Below, in pieces: positions 36,003 to 45,284 of a stretch of DNA of 64,000 nucleotides. The notes beneath the pieces are model-generated. The model did not search any database, was not told where the DNA came from, and saw nothing but the letters and a program-made list of their open reading frames with translations. Position 1 is the stretch's first letter; each line of letters opens with the position of its first letter. The DNA lies in contig JAUIAO010000012.1 of NCBI GenBank assembly GCA_030425425.1, positions 46,335 through 110,334 on the forward strand, given 5' to 3'. A program made the translations under genes and the position numbers. The stretch comes from Bacteroidia bacterium. GTDB lineage: Bacteria; Bacteroidota; Bacteroidia; Cytophagales; Cyclobacteriaceae.

Positions 36003-36184
36003 AGCTCACATTTTTGTTACGTTAAAAGTGTTAGAAGGATGCTTTCAACTCCTAAAGAGAATTGGTGACTTTAGGCAATTAGATTGTTAGATGAGAATAA
36101 GCTACTTAAGGCATAGCATTCTCGCTAGATGGTTTTCAATCAGTTATATTAAAAGGCGCATGTACAAGATGCGCCTTTTTTCTT
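36003..36184 (+). ncRNA. candidate small RNA G (orphan module)
   Basis: The start is approximate, placed from the site at 35947 and a TATTTTG segment at 35991. Hairpins: CCTAAAG with CTTTAGG (36051-36057 with 36069-36075), and GAGAAT with ATTCTC (36093-36098 with 36118-36123) enclosing GCTA/TAGC. The end is a 10-bp terminator stem (36151-36160 with 36170-36179) followed by TTTTTCTTTT. No gene lies upstream on this strand to need that terminator. The stem can also end the receiver gene on the opposite strand, which is the main alternative. Confidence 0.45.
36151..36184. terminator. bidirectional intrinsic terminator
   Basis: Stem 36151-36160 with 36170-36179, 9-base loop; a T-rich tail follows on the + side and four Ts follow on the - side. 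It sits 1 base from the stop of the receiver gene at 36185. Confidence 0.8.
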
Positions 36185-36580
36185 TTAGGGGAGTATCACC
36201 GTCTTGATCCAATAGTTGATTAGATTTTCAACATTTTTTTTGAGTTTTTCATACCCATTCTCTTTTATTATTACACCATTTGCTCCCTCGCTGTAACATC
36301 TGGAAAGCTGCTCATCAGGTAGAAATGAAGAAAATACTATAACCGGTATATGCCTGTATTTATCATTGGTTTTCACAAAATTGAGCACCTCGAGTCCGCC
36401 CACCTGAGGGATATTCATATCCGTGAGAATGAGTGTTGGTAGGTTTGAAATGATCATTTCTTTGGCTTCTGTGTCAGAACGCGCTACCAATAATTGTCCT
36501 TCTATTTGGTTTTCATTGAAGGCCTCTTGCATCAGGATGACATCACCTTCATTGTCTTCTACTAGTAAAACATTCATCAT
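36185..36580 (-). CDS. single-domain response regulator (Rcp1-like)
   Basis: 131 residues, only a receiver domain: LLVEDNEGDVILMQEAF with the acidic pocket, phospho-acceptor Asp54 in LILTDMNIP, and Lys near residue 105 in VIIKENGY. The EDN-x-GD motif and the C-terminal INYWIKTVILP resemble the Rcp1 group that partners with phytochrome-type PAS kinases. It is the last gene of the module led by the kinase at 41193. Confidence 0.9.
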   Translation of the reverse strand: MMNVLLVEDNEGDVILMQEAFNENQIEGQLLVARSDTEAKEMIISNLPTLILTDMNIPQVGGLEVLNFVKTNDKYRHIPVIVFSSFLPDEQLSRCYSEGANGVIIKENGYEKLKKNVENLINYWIKTVILP

Positions 36581-36604
36581 TTCATCTGTGGTTTATTGGT
36601 TAGC

Positions 36605-38020
36605 TTAGATTAATGGTATTCTTATCACTACTTTCGTGCCTTTTCCTTTCTGCGAATGAATATCCATAAATCCTTTTAGAGATTCTATTCGCTGCTTGAT
36701 TGATGATAGCCCGAAAGACTTGAGTCCTAAGTTTTTATTCATGTCAAACCCAATGCCATCATCTAGTGCTACCAGATAGATCGTGTTGTTTTTGACTTCC
36801 AGTTCTAAGGAAGCTTCGTTGGCTTCTGAGTGCTTTACAATATTATTGATGAGCTCTTGCGAAACACGAAATAAAAGTAACTGGGTATCCATCGATAACT
36901 GGATGCCATGTGTTTGTTCGTAATAATTGAAGTCAATATTCTCAAATCTGTCAATCACTTCATTTAATGCACCTTTAAATCCAAGCTTTTCTAGTGAAGG
37001 GGGAATTAGCTCATGGGCCAGGGAGCGGGCTTTCAAAAGAGTTTGATTAAGGAGTTTTAATCCAGTTTGGAAGCGATCATGATATTTTGATTGTAAATTT
37101 TCCGAGTGTTTGTAGACACTTTCCAAGGTCTTGTAGGTAGCCAATAGCTCCTGCTGAATCCCATCATGAATAGCACTGGATATCCGAGATCTTTCCTGAT
37201 CTTCTATCTGATAGGTGATGTTTAACAATTCCTTCTGCATGTTGATCTGATCTGTAATATCCAGTGTAAGTAGTAATCGTGCTGGATTCCCATTGTAAAT
37301 GATTTCAGTACTGTTAGTTTGGGAGATTACCACGCTACCATCTTTTTTCCTAAAGCGAAACTGTTTGTCTCTACTCTTTTCCAAAGTGTAGTGCTTGGCA
37401 GTCTTGTCAAAGTAATCCTGATCATCGCTCAGAATAAAGTCGTTCATATTCATCTTACGAAATTCCTCATTGCTAAAACCATAAAGCTCAGATGTTGCTT
37501 GGTTTACTTCCAGTATATCATAAGTTTCAGGGTCAAAAATCCACTTTGGAGAAGGGCTCAGTTGGAAAAGGTCGAAATACCGTTTCTCAGATTCTTTTAG
37601 ATCCCGAAGATATTTGCTCCTTTGTATACTGTAAATGATTGTTTTGTAAAGAAGCGTAGCGTTGATTTCATCTTTTAGGATATAATCGGAAATCCCGGAT
37701 TTCAGGGCCTCTGTGGTAAAGTCCATGTTCTGATAGCCTGTCAGTACTATGATAGGAATATTACCGGCTATTTTTAACGAATGCTGTATGAGATTTGACA
37801 ATTCCATGTCGGGAAGTGTCAGGTCAAGGAGGATTACATCATATCTACCGTTTTGTAGGCTTGCGCTCGCTTCGGCATAAGTTTCTGATCTGTCTAGAGA
37901 GACAGATGACATGGTTTCCTCCAGGTAGTCTTCTACCAGGATGAAATCACCCAGGTTATCCTCTACGACTAAGATCCGGTATGGGTATTTATCTTTAGCG
38001 ATCAGCATTCGGCTTTTCAT
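36605..38020 (-). CDS. REC-PAS-HisKA_3 hybrid histidine kinase
   Basis: 471 residues, soluble. Receiver at about 14-135 (Asp66 in VILLDLTLPDM), PAS at 148-258, HisKA_3 dimerisation domain with His285 in ISSAIHDGIQQELL, and the ATPase domain at about 375-471 (ELINNIVKHSEA, LDDGIGFD). The H-D-G-x-Q-Q motif is that of NarX/DegS-type kinases whose partners are NarL-type regulators. The N-terminal receiver lets the large kinase upstream (5 bp away) control it. Paralogues are at 45285 and 55657. Confidence 0.92.
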   Translation of the reverse strand: MKSRMLIAKDKYPYRILVVEDNLGDFILVEDYLEETMSSVSLDRSETYAEASASLQNGRYDVILLDLTLPDMELSNLIQHSLKIAGNIPIIVLTGYQNMDFTTEALKSGISDYILKDEINATLLYKTIIYSIQRSKYLRDLKESEKRYFDLFQLSPSPKWIFDPETYDILEVNQATSELYGFSNEEFRKMNMNDFILSDDQDYFDKTAKHYTLEKSRDKQFRFRKKDGSVVISQTNSTEIIYNGNPARLLLTLDITDQINMQKELLNITYQIEDQERSRISSAIHDGIQQELLATYKTLESVYKHSENLQSKYHDRFQTGLKLLNQTLLKARSLAHELIPPSLEKLGFKGALNEVIDRFENIDFNYYEQTHGIQLSMDTQLLLFRVSQELINNIVKHSEANEASLELEVKNNTIYLVALDDGIGFDMNKNLGLKSFGLSSIKQRIESLKGFMDIHSQKGKGTKVVIRIPLI

Positions 38021-38025
38021 GCCTT

Positions 38026-41000
38026 CTAGATTTTTTTAATAGTAAAACAAAATGAACTACCTACTCCTTTGGCAGATTTGACAGAGATTTCTCCTTTGAG
38101 GTTTTCTACTTGTTTTTTGACTAAAGCCAATCCCATGCCCAGTCCATCGTACTTAGTTCGAGTGTGTAGCTGTCTGAAAATGGTAAAAATTGCATCAAAA
38201 TTAGACGGATCAATACCAATGCCATTATCATTCACACAAAACTCATGAAAGTCATTTTTGTCCTGATAGGAAACTTCTATGTTACATTCAAGGTCTGGGT
38301 TTCGAAACTTTACAGCATTATCCAGCAAGCAAAGAAAAATCTGGGTAATTGGTAGAGTGAAGGACTTGATATTTGGAATTTCATCCAGTTTCAGATTTAC
38401 ATTAGGACAATCCTGATCAGCCTTGATATCATTCATTGTTTTTTGAATGAGTCTGGAAAGATCAATGACCTCCGGTTCTCCGTCCGAACGACCTATTCTG
38501 GAGTAATTAAGTAGCTCCATGATGATCTGCCTCATCCTCACAGCCCCGTTCACAGCAAAGTCGATGTATTGCTCAGCTTTGTCATCTAGCTGGTGACTGT
38601 ATTTTCTTTGGAGCTGTTCCATAAAACTGATCACCATTCTCATAGGCTCCTGTAGATCATGGGAGACGGTGTATGCAAACTGTTCCAGCTCTTTGTTAGA
38701 TGCTTGTAGCTTACTTGCTCGCTCTTCTAGCAGTTCCTTGGATTTTTCTAGCTCTTGCGTCGATTCTTTCTCATTTGTAATGTCAATATCTATACCCCGA
38801 TATCCGATTAAGGTTTTATCTTCATCATAATACGGATATCCTGTCGTTCTGATCCATTTGTATTTTCCGTCCCCACTCAGAATCACCGTTTCAAAATCTG
38901 TAATTAGCTTTTCGGCCTTTAACAAGGGCAATGTGCTATTCTTGTAGGCTTCTTTTTCGGATGGAGGCTGCAAGTCATAATAGTGTATTTTACCGACCAT
39001 ATCACTTACCGGATGCCCATAAACTTCACTTGCCACCGAATTCAGATAGGTGTATTTTCCTTCCAAATCCACCTCCCAAATCACCGTTTGGGTTTTTTCT
39101 GTCACTTCTCTGATGATCTGTTCATTTTCTTCCAGCCTGCTTTGATAGGCTTTTCGCTCGGAAATATCTTCTCTTACGGAAATGATTTTGATGATTTCTC
39201 CATTTTCATCAATGAGCGGACTGTACGATACAGATTCCCAGTAGGTCAGTCCGCTTTTATTTTTTTGCTCTACTATTCCCGTCCAGTTTTCACCATTCAG
39301 TAGGTTATCCCAAAGGTCCGGAAATTGCTTACGGTCTTCCCTGGCTTTCTCCAGTGTTTTTGAATAAAGAGTAAGGATTTCTTCGGAATTAAAACCTGAA
39401 TTTTCTAGAGCTTTTTTATTAGCATACGTGATTTTGCCATTGATATCAAAAATGATAACAGCCACAGGGCTTTGCTCTACAGCTTCACTGAGCTGAAGAA
39501 TCTGATGCTGTGCAAGGTTGATCTCGGTAATGTCTCTTGTGACTGAGAAAAAAGCCTCTTTTCCCTGAAAAATTGTTTTGTTGAGTCTTACTTGTCCTAT
39601 GAACTGGGTTCCATCTTTTCGCTGATGTAACCAATCGAAAATGATATTTCCTGATTGCGATGCTTCTTGAAGAAACTTCTGAGCAGCTTCAGTGCTCAGA
39701 GTACCATCCAGTTGAAATTCCGGGGATATTCCATCTGGTGTTTGGCCAATAATCTCCCTTCGTTCATACCCTATCATTTTAGCAAACCCAGGATTACAGT
39801 CTACAAATTTTCCGTCCTGGATAATGGCTATTCCATCCAATAGCTCCTTGAACATGAACTTATACCTCGATTTACTAGATGTCAATTGGTTGAGATATTG
39901 GGTTTTGATGATCAATTCTGACAGCACATTAGCAATGCTTTCCAGAAACTCTTTTTCACTCTCCGTCCATATTCTTTCTGTTTCAAAATCATCAAACCCA
40001 ATAAATCCTATTATTTTTTCTTCCGATATCAGAGGCACGATCAGGAAGGATTTTAAGTCAAATCCAGTTAGGAACGTTTTGAGGGGGCCATTGGGTAATT
40101 GACTTACGATAGTTGAGATCGCATGCTGGGTGTTATGGCTCCCAAAAAACTTTTGATATTCTTCTTGAGGTAATGACTCAAGGTCACTATTTCCCAAAAG
40201 TGACGGAAACCCTGGCAGAACCCATTCATTTCTAATTTTGAAATTTATTTGTGATTCATCGAATGCACCCTCATTTGCAAAATAGAAACAACGTTGGATT
40301 TTACATGTTTCACCGGCGATTTTCAGTATTTTCTGAATAGTATCTTCTATACTGGATTGTTTGATAATCTCATTCGAGATTTGATTCAGGCCTGTGAGAA
40401 ACCGAGTCTTGTCAAGGAGTTCTTTTTCTCTGTTTTTGTCGGCTGTAATATCCTGTATGGAGCCGATTAATCTATTGCATCTGCCATTTTGAAACTTCGA
40501 CTTAGATACCACCCGCAACCATTTCAGTTCTTTTGTGGTATGAGTCCGAATCTGGGTAACGAATTCTCCGTAAGTCTCTTTTTCTGTTAATCCGCGTACA
40601 TATGCCTTTTTGTCTTCCAGATATTCTGGTACTACCAGGCCCAGTACGTCATTTGCTTTATAAACCGGAAGTGGCTCTAATTCGCCAATTTGTTGGCAAT
40701 TTTGATCGAGGTACATGCTGGCTTCTCCATTTTCTTCGAGTTTGATTTCCCACATACCCATTTTCATGGCCGGAGAAATATCTCTCATCATTATTGCAGT
40801 CTGGTATTCATGGGTTTGGTCCTGAATAAAAATATGCCAACGATGACTTTTTGGAGCTTTCTCTAGAGGTGATACAATAACTCTGTGCCAGCTTAACTTG
40901 CCATTTTGATGAATATACGGTAATTCAAAAAGTAAAGGTTCTCCACTGTCTTGGAGTTTCAAAAGTTGGTTGAGTACAGATTGATAATCTCCTCCTTTTT

Positions 41001-41193
41001 CATAACCAGCTGTGATCTCCTCCTGGCGCTCCATAATGTTTTCGGAGCTCAATCCCCAGATGCTGATTGTGTCTCCAGAGATAAAAGTTGCTTTCGGTAT
41101 GGCATCCTGCTGAAAAATGATTTCCGATACAACCCCATCTGTCCTGATGGTTTGCACGGGTGTTTCTCTTGAGTTAATTGTTTGTTCTGACAT
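38026..41193 (-). CDS. multi-PAS/GAF sensor histidine kinase
   Basis: 1055 residues without membrane spans, so a cytoplasmic sensor. Order: two PAS-like domains (to about 255), GAF (265-435, with FLIVPLISEEKIIGFIGFD), three PAS (445-565, 570-690, 695-815), HisKA with the His near 843 in YTVSHDLQEPMRMV, and ATPase to the end (NDNGIGID, GLGMGLALVKKQ). The SHDLQEP box is typical of phytochrome-like kinases paired with Rcp1-like receivers. First gene of a three-gene module with the REC-PAS-HisKA_3 kinase and a receiver. Confidence 0.92.
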   Translation of the reverse strand: MSEQTINSRETPVQTIRTDGVVSEIIFQQDAIPKATFISGDTISIWGLSSENIMERQEEITAGYEKGGDYQSVLNQLLKLQDSGEPLLFELPYIHQNGKLSWHRVIVSPLEKAPKSHRWHIFIQDQTHEYQTAIMMRDISPAMKMGMWEIKLEENGEASMYLDQNCQQIGELEPLPVYKANDVLGLVVPEYLEDKKAYVRGLTEKETYGEFVTQIRTHTTKELKWLRVVSKSKFQNGRCNRLIGSIQDITADKNREKELLDKTRFLTGLNQISNEIIKQSSIEDTIQKILKIAGETCKIQRCFYFANEGAFDESQINFKIRNEWVLPGFPSLLGNSDLESLPQEEYQKFFGSHNTQHAISTIVSQLPNGPLKTFLTGFDLKSFLIVPLISEEKIIGFIGFDDFETERIWTESEKEFLESIANVLSELIIKTQYLNQLTSSKSRYKFMFKELLDGIAIIQDGKFVDCNPGFAKMIGYERREIIGQTPDGISPEFQLDGTLSTEAAQKFLQEASQSGNIIFDWLHQRKDGTQFIGQVRLNKTIFQGKEAFFSVTRDITEINLAQHQILQLSEAVEQSPVAVIIFDINGKITYANKKALENSGFNSEEILTLYSKTLEKAREDRKQFPDLWDNLLNGENWTGIVEQKNKSGLTYWESVSYSPLIDENGEIIKIISVREDISERKAYQSRLEENEQIIREVTEKTQTVIWEVDLEGKYTYLNSVASEVYGHPVSDMVGKIHYYDLQPPSEKEAYKNSTLPLLKAEKLITDFETVILSGDGKYKWIRTTGYPYYDEDKTLIGYRGIDIDITNEKESTQELEKSKELLEERASKLQASNKELEQFAYTVSHDLQEPMRMVISFMEQLQRKYSHQLDDKAEQYIDFAVNGAVRMRQIIMELLNYSRIGRSDGEPEVIDLSRLIQKTMNDIKADQDCPNVNLKLDEIPNIKSFTLPITQIFLCLLDNAVKFRNPDLECNIEVSYQDKNDFHEFCVNDNGIGIDPSNFDAIFTIFRQLHTRTKYDGLGMGLALVKKQVENLKGEISVKSAKGVGSSFCFTIKKI

Positions 41194-41538
41194 GGTAATA
41201 CAGTAAGGGTATTCACATCACGTCACTTGAGCTAGGATCAAGCGATTCCTGTACCTAAACAATATGTCAAAAAGTAGATTAAATCTTGAGAAAACAAGAG
41301 ATATGCAGAATCAATGAACCGTCATGTAGAGAGAACAGTTCTATGGTTTAATACATGCTGATTGTCATCCCAATTTTTAACTGCCGGACAGTTAGTATTA
41401 GGCAACATAAATATATAAAATAATAACGTTTTTTTGAGTATAACTTCATTAAATGGATAGGCAGTTAATTCTATGTATTCCGGTTTTCAAATACGCCAAA
41501 TGGATTAATTAATACCACTTTAGGTGATATGCTAAAAA
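41194..41538. other. 345-bp gene-free stretch between two kinase genes
   Basis: It should hold the promoter of the kinase at 41193. I see one palindrome site (TAGGT GATAT GCTAA, 41521-41535) and a 6-bp hairpin (41378-41383 with 41389-41394) lacking a T-run. No reading frame or clear small RNA is visible. Confidence 0.4.
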
Positions 41539-44500
41539 CTAATTCAATTTCAGCTCTTGCCGGATTGTCTCAATTTTTTCCTCGGTAGACTTTGCCCAGG
41601 TTTTCGTTCCACTAAAAAAGGTGTCAGACTCATGCGAAGGAATTTCATTGGCCAGATTGTGCAGGTCTAGATGGGCGAGGTTTGGTCGGATAGAGTGAAG
41701 TGCCTCTCGGGCCTCTGATTTGTTTTCAGAATCGATAGCCGTATTCAGTTTTTTGAAACTGGCTGAGAGAGACTCTAAAGTGATTTTCAATAGAGCATTT
41801 ATACGTTCTGTATCGTTCTCAAACAAGTCACTGAGATATTGCCACCGCTTTGGTTCAACATCTTTCTCCTCATCTGGTTTGTGCGTAATCAGGTTGAATT
41901 TGTTGATTTTTTCCATGAGCACCTCAGGGCTGAAAGGCTTGCTGATGTAGTCATTCATCCCAGAGTCTATGATTTGGTCTTTCACATCCAGCAGTGGTGA
42001 TGCCGAAAGCGCAATAATCGGGATGCTCTGGTTAGGGTTGCCATCCATCTGTCTGATATGCTGAGTGGCTTCATATCCATCCATAATCGGCATTCTTAGA
42101 TCCATCAGCACTATATCAAAACGATCTTTGGCCAATAATTCAATCGCTTCTTCACCGTGATTGGCCACTACAGATGCCACACCCCATTTGGATAAAAAGC
42201 CCGTTGCTATGCTCTGGTTGGCTAGATTGTCATCCACTACCAGCACTTTCACATCCGCAAACTCAGAAGAAGATCCTGGCGAAACCTTTTTGATTTTTTC
42301 CAGCCGGGCATTTTCCAGCTTTAAGTTAAAGCGAAAAGAGGTGCCTACTTGTTCTTTGCTAGTCACCTCTATAGTGCCTCCCATGAGTTCAACAAGGCGC
42401 TTGGTGATGGATAATCCCAATCCGGTCCCACTCACGTTTTCAGTATCTTTATTGATCACCTGATGAAAGCTCTCAAAAATGTTATTGAGCTGATCTCTGG
42501 CAATGCCTATACCCGTGTCTTTTACTTCAAAATCAAAAAATGTTCTGGATCCAATAAGAGGCTCGGCCTTTAGAGAAACCGTGATAGAACCCGATCTGGT
42601 AAATTTCACAGCGTTGCTGAGGAGGTTATTCATGATCTGAGTGATCCTTACTGAATCGGCCATTACCCCAAAAGGCATATCGGGTTTGTTGCAATTGATT
42701 TTAAGGTCTTTTTGATTGGCAGAAGGTTTCCAAGATGACACAATGTTGTGCATCAATTCACTTAAGTCAACCGGTCTCAGATCCAATTCCAATTTGCCGG
42801 ATTCTATTTTGTTGAAGTCCAAAACATCATTAACCAGTGAAAGGAGATTGTTGCTGCTAAATTCAAGCAGCTGGAATCTTTCGTTTTCAGCTAATGCAGG
42901 CTTTTCTATACCAAGAAGTTTGATCGTTCCAATAATGGAATTCAAAGGCGTACGGATTTCATGACTCATCGTAGACAAAAAATTAGCTTTGATTTGTCCT
43001 GATGATTCTGCCAGTTCTTTCGCTCTTTTCAATTCCTCTGCCTGCTGCTTAATGGTGGTGATATCATCAGTGTAGATCACTATACCGCCCACTTTGTTTT
43101 CAGAATTGTACCAGGGTCTTATTTCTCCTCTGAGCCATTGAATTTTACCATCTTTTCGCTCAAATTTTTCATCATCGTTCTTGATGATCTCACCCTGAAG
43201 ACACCTCTGGTGTTTGTGTTTCCAGTCTTCGCCGATTTCCGGAAATACCTCATAGTGAGATTTACCTATGATATTGGTTTTAATTTCAAACGCACTGTAC
43301 CACTTGCGACTTGCCGCTATATATCTAAACTCTTTGTCTAGCATGGCTATAGCTGCCGGAGCTGTAAATACGAAGGATCGTAGGATATGTCGCTCTGCGA
43401 GTAGGTTGTTTCTGTTTTGATCGCGAAATAGCAGTTCCCCGGTGATGCGCCCAAAAAGATTGATAAACTCTATTTCGTATTCTGTAAAATCATTTTCCCT
43501 CTTGTGGGGTGAAAAGAATCCTATTATTCCAAAGACAGATCCATCTACCTTGAAACTGGTGGTCAACAGGCTGTTGATACCGAGAGAATGAAGAACGTTA
43601 TTGTCTTCAAAATCGGAATTAGCAATATCAGTAACCCCAAAAGGGGAGTCCATTTTAAGGATTTTATTGGAAAGTGACCCTTCCAATGGGATAAGATTAG
43701 GGATGTCTCCCACGTGCTCAAAATTGTCATGTTCCAGCTCTATGATTTCCAGGGCATCATTCTCGAGGTTGATTTTTCCGATTCCGGCAATGGAGAAGCC
43801 GAGATATTTTCTGGCTACCTTCAGCGTTTTCTTTAGCTGATTTTCTACGTGCTCAAGGCTGGCTACTGCTATCGAATTGAGGGCCTGGATACCTTCCTTA
43901 TACTTGCTCTGTTGCTCATTGATTTTTTTCAGCTCCTGCTCATAGCTTTTTCGCTTACTGATGTCTCGTGTTGACGTCTGAATGAGTTTGATTTTGCCAT
44001 TTTCATTAAAAATCGGTTTGATGTGCATCTCCATCCAGATGTACTGCCCATTCTTGTGTTTCATCCTGAAGGCCGTCTGAGTAGGAAACTCAAACATGAG
44101 CATCTTACCCTGTGGTCCGCCATTGATATTTTTCAGGTCGTCTGGATGGATAAAATCACCAGGTGCTTTGCCCTTCAATTCATCAGGGAAGATACCCAGC
44201 AAATGTCCGGATGCTGGCGATACGTATTGATAAACACCGTCAGCATCGTGCAGGCAAACCATGTCGCCGGAAGCTTCGGAAAGTAGCCTGTACGTCTCTT
44301 CTTTTGATTTGAGGTCTTCTCTTATTTTCACCGTATCGGTGATGTCTTTGGATACGATGTAGGCTCTTTTCATGATCTCCCCTTCAAATTCCATGTCGAT
44401 CGATTGGCCCAGAATTTTTTGCTGCCCTGTTTTGGTAACAATGGCAAACTCATGATAAGAGGAAACCTCACAGTTATTGATAGTTCTGAGCATTTCCTCC

Positions 44501-45171
44501 CGAGCTTTCTCTCTTATCTCAGGCTCTACAAAATCCCAGCAGTTTCTCCCGATCAATTCATCAGGGGTGTACCCCATTACTTTCTCACATGCCTGGTTGG
44601 TAAAAGTGATGGTCCCATTCATGTCCACCTCAAATACGATATCACTGGTGTGATTCAGGAATTTTTGATAACCTCTCGAATCATTTTTCAGTTCGATGAA
44701 TTTCATTACCTGGTTTGCCAGGGTCTTAAGCGTTTTTAGTTGCTTTTCATCAATGCTTTTAGGTTCTGAATCGAATACACACAATGTGCCCAAAACAAAT
44801 CCCTCACGATCTATTAGCGGCGCTCCGGCATAAAAACGAATATGTGGTTCGCTTTTTACCAGCGGATGACTAATAAACCTTGGATCATTGGCAGCATCTG
44901 TGACTACCAGTACTTCCTTAGGATTGTGCACTACATATTCACCAAATGAATTTTCCCTGGGGATGCTTTCTATGGTCAGTCCTATTTTGGATTTGAACCA
45001 TAGGCGTTCTTCAAAAACCAGACTGATAGTGGCGAATTTTGACTGTGTAACAGTAGCTGCCAAATCGGTGATGTCATCAAACTCGATCTCAGCGACACTT
45101 TCCATAATGTTGTAATTATGAAGTGCACTCAGGCGCTTGATTTCACTGGTGGGAAGTATGCTATCTGTCAT
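41539..45171 (-). CDS. hybrid histidine kinase with receiver and HPt-like tail
   Basis: 1210 residues, soluble. Order: GAF (20-165, with FGEYVVHNPKEVLVVTDA), PAS (165-285), PAS (290-410), GAF (420-580), PAS (590-705), HisKA with His near 735 in STMSHEIRTPLNSIIG, ATPase (about 840-945, GTGLGLSITKRLVELMGG), receiver (about 970-1090, Asp near 1022 in IVLMDLRMPIMDG) and a final helical region. That tail has EALHSIRPNLAHLDL, an HPt-like helix with S-I-R-P in place of the usual x-L-K-G after the His. This is a tripartite phosphorelay kinase of the ArcB/BarA kind, unlike the other kinases here. Confidence 0.92.
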   Translation of the reverse strand: MTDSILPTSEIKRLSALHNYNIMESVAEIEFDDITDLAATVTQSKFATISLVFEERLWFKSKIGLTIESIPRENSFGEYVVHNPKEVLVVTDAANDPRFISHPLVKSEPHIRFYAGAPLIDREGFVLGTLCVFDSEPKSIDEKQLKTLKTLANQVMKFIELKNDSRGYQKFLNHTSDIVFEVDMNGTITFTNQACEKVMGYTPDELIGRNCWDFVEPEIREKAREEMLRTINNCEVSSYHEFAIVTKTGQQKILGQSIDMEFEGEIMKRAYIVSKDITDTVKIREDLKSKEETYRLLSEASGDMVCLHDADGVYQYVSPASGHLLGIFPDELKGKAPGDFIHPDDLKNINGGPQGKMLMFEFPTQTAFRMKHKNGQYIWMEMHIKPIFNENGKIKLIQTSTRDISKRKSYEQELKKINEQQSKYKEGIQALNSIAVASLEHVENQLKKTLKVARKYLGFSIAGIGKINLENDALEIIELEHDNFEHVGDIPNLIPLEGSLSNKILKMDSPFGVTDIANSDFEDNNVLHSLGINSLLTTSFKVDGSVFGIIGFFSPHKRENDFTEYEIEFINLFGRITGELLFRDQNRNNLLAERHILRSFVFTAPAAIAMLDKEFRYIAASRKWYSAFEIKTNIIGKSHYEVFPEIGEDWKHKHQRCLQGEIIKNDDEKFERKDGKIQWLRGEIRPWYNSENKVGGIVIYTDDITTIKQQAEELKRAKELAESSGQIKANFLSTMSHEIRTPLNSIIGTIKLLGIEKPALAENERFQLLEFSSNNLLSLVNDVLDFNKIESGKLELDLRPVDLSELMHNIVSSWKPSANQKDLKINCNKPDMPFGVMADSVRITQIMNNLLSNAVKFTRSGSITVSLKAEPLIGSRTFFDFEVKDTGIGIARDQLNNIFESFHQVINKDTENVSGTGLGLSITKRLVELMGGTIEVTSKEQVGTSFRFNLKLENARLEKIKKVSPGSSSEFADVKVLVVDDNLANQSIATGFLSKWGVASVVANHGEEAIELLAKDRFDIVLMDLRMPIMDGYEATQHIRQMDGNPNQSIPIIALSASPLLDVKDQIIDSGMNDYISKPFSPEVLMEKINKFNLITHKPDEEKDVEPKRWQYLSDLFENDTERINALLKITLESLSASFKKLNTAIDSENKSEAREALHSIRPNLAHLDLHNLANEIPSHESDTFFSGTKTWAKSTEEKIETIRQELKLN

Positions 45172-45284
45172 TTAAGATTTAAAGATAATCGGAATGACAA
45201 ATTAACGATACTATTATTGATCTACAATGAAGAAATGGCCAAGGTGTGAATTTCTAATAGCAATCATGTGATCATAGTGATATT

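Larger units (their letters stand above)
35823..36184. other. 362-bp gene-free stretch with a candidate small RNA
   Basis: No credible reading frame. On the + strand it contains the palindrome site at 35947, two internal hairpins and a strong terminator at 36151-36184, so it looks like an isolated copy of the modules found at 53.9-55.3 kb. The left end must also hold the promoter of the cysteine desulfurase operon. Confidence 0.6.

Noticed and set aside
41378..41394. Terminator between the hybrid kinase and the next kinase gene
   Set aside because: 6-bp hairpin only, with no T-run on either strand.
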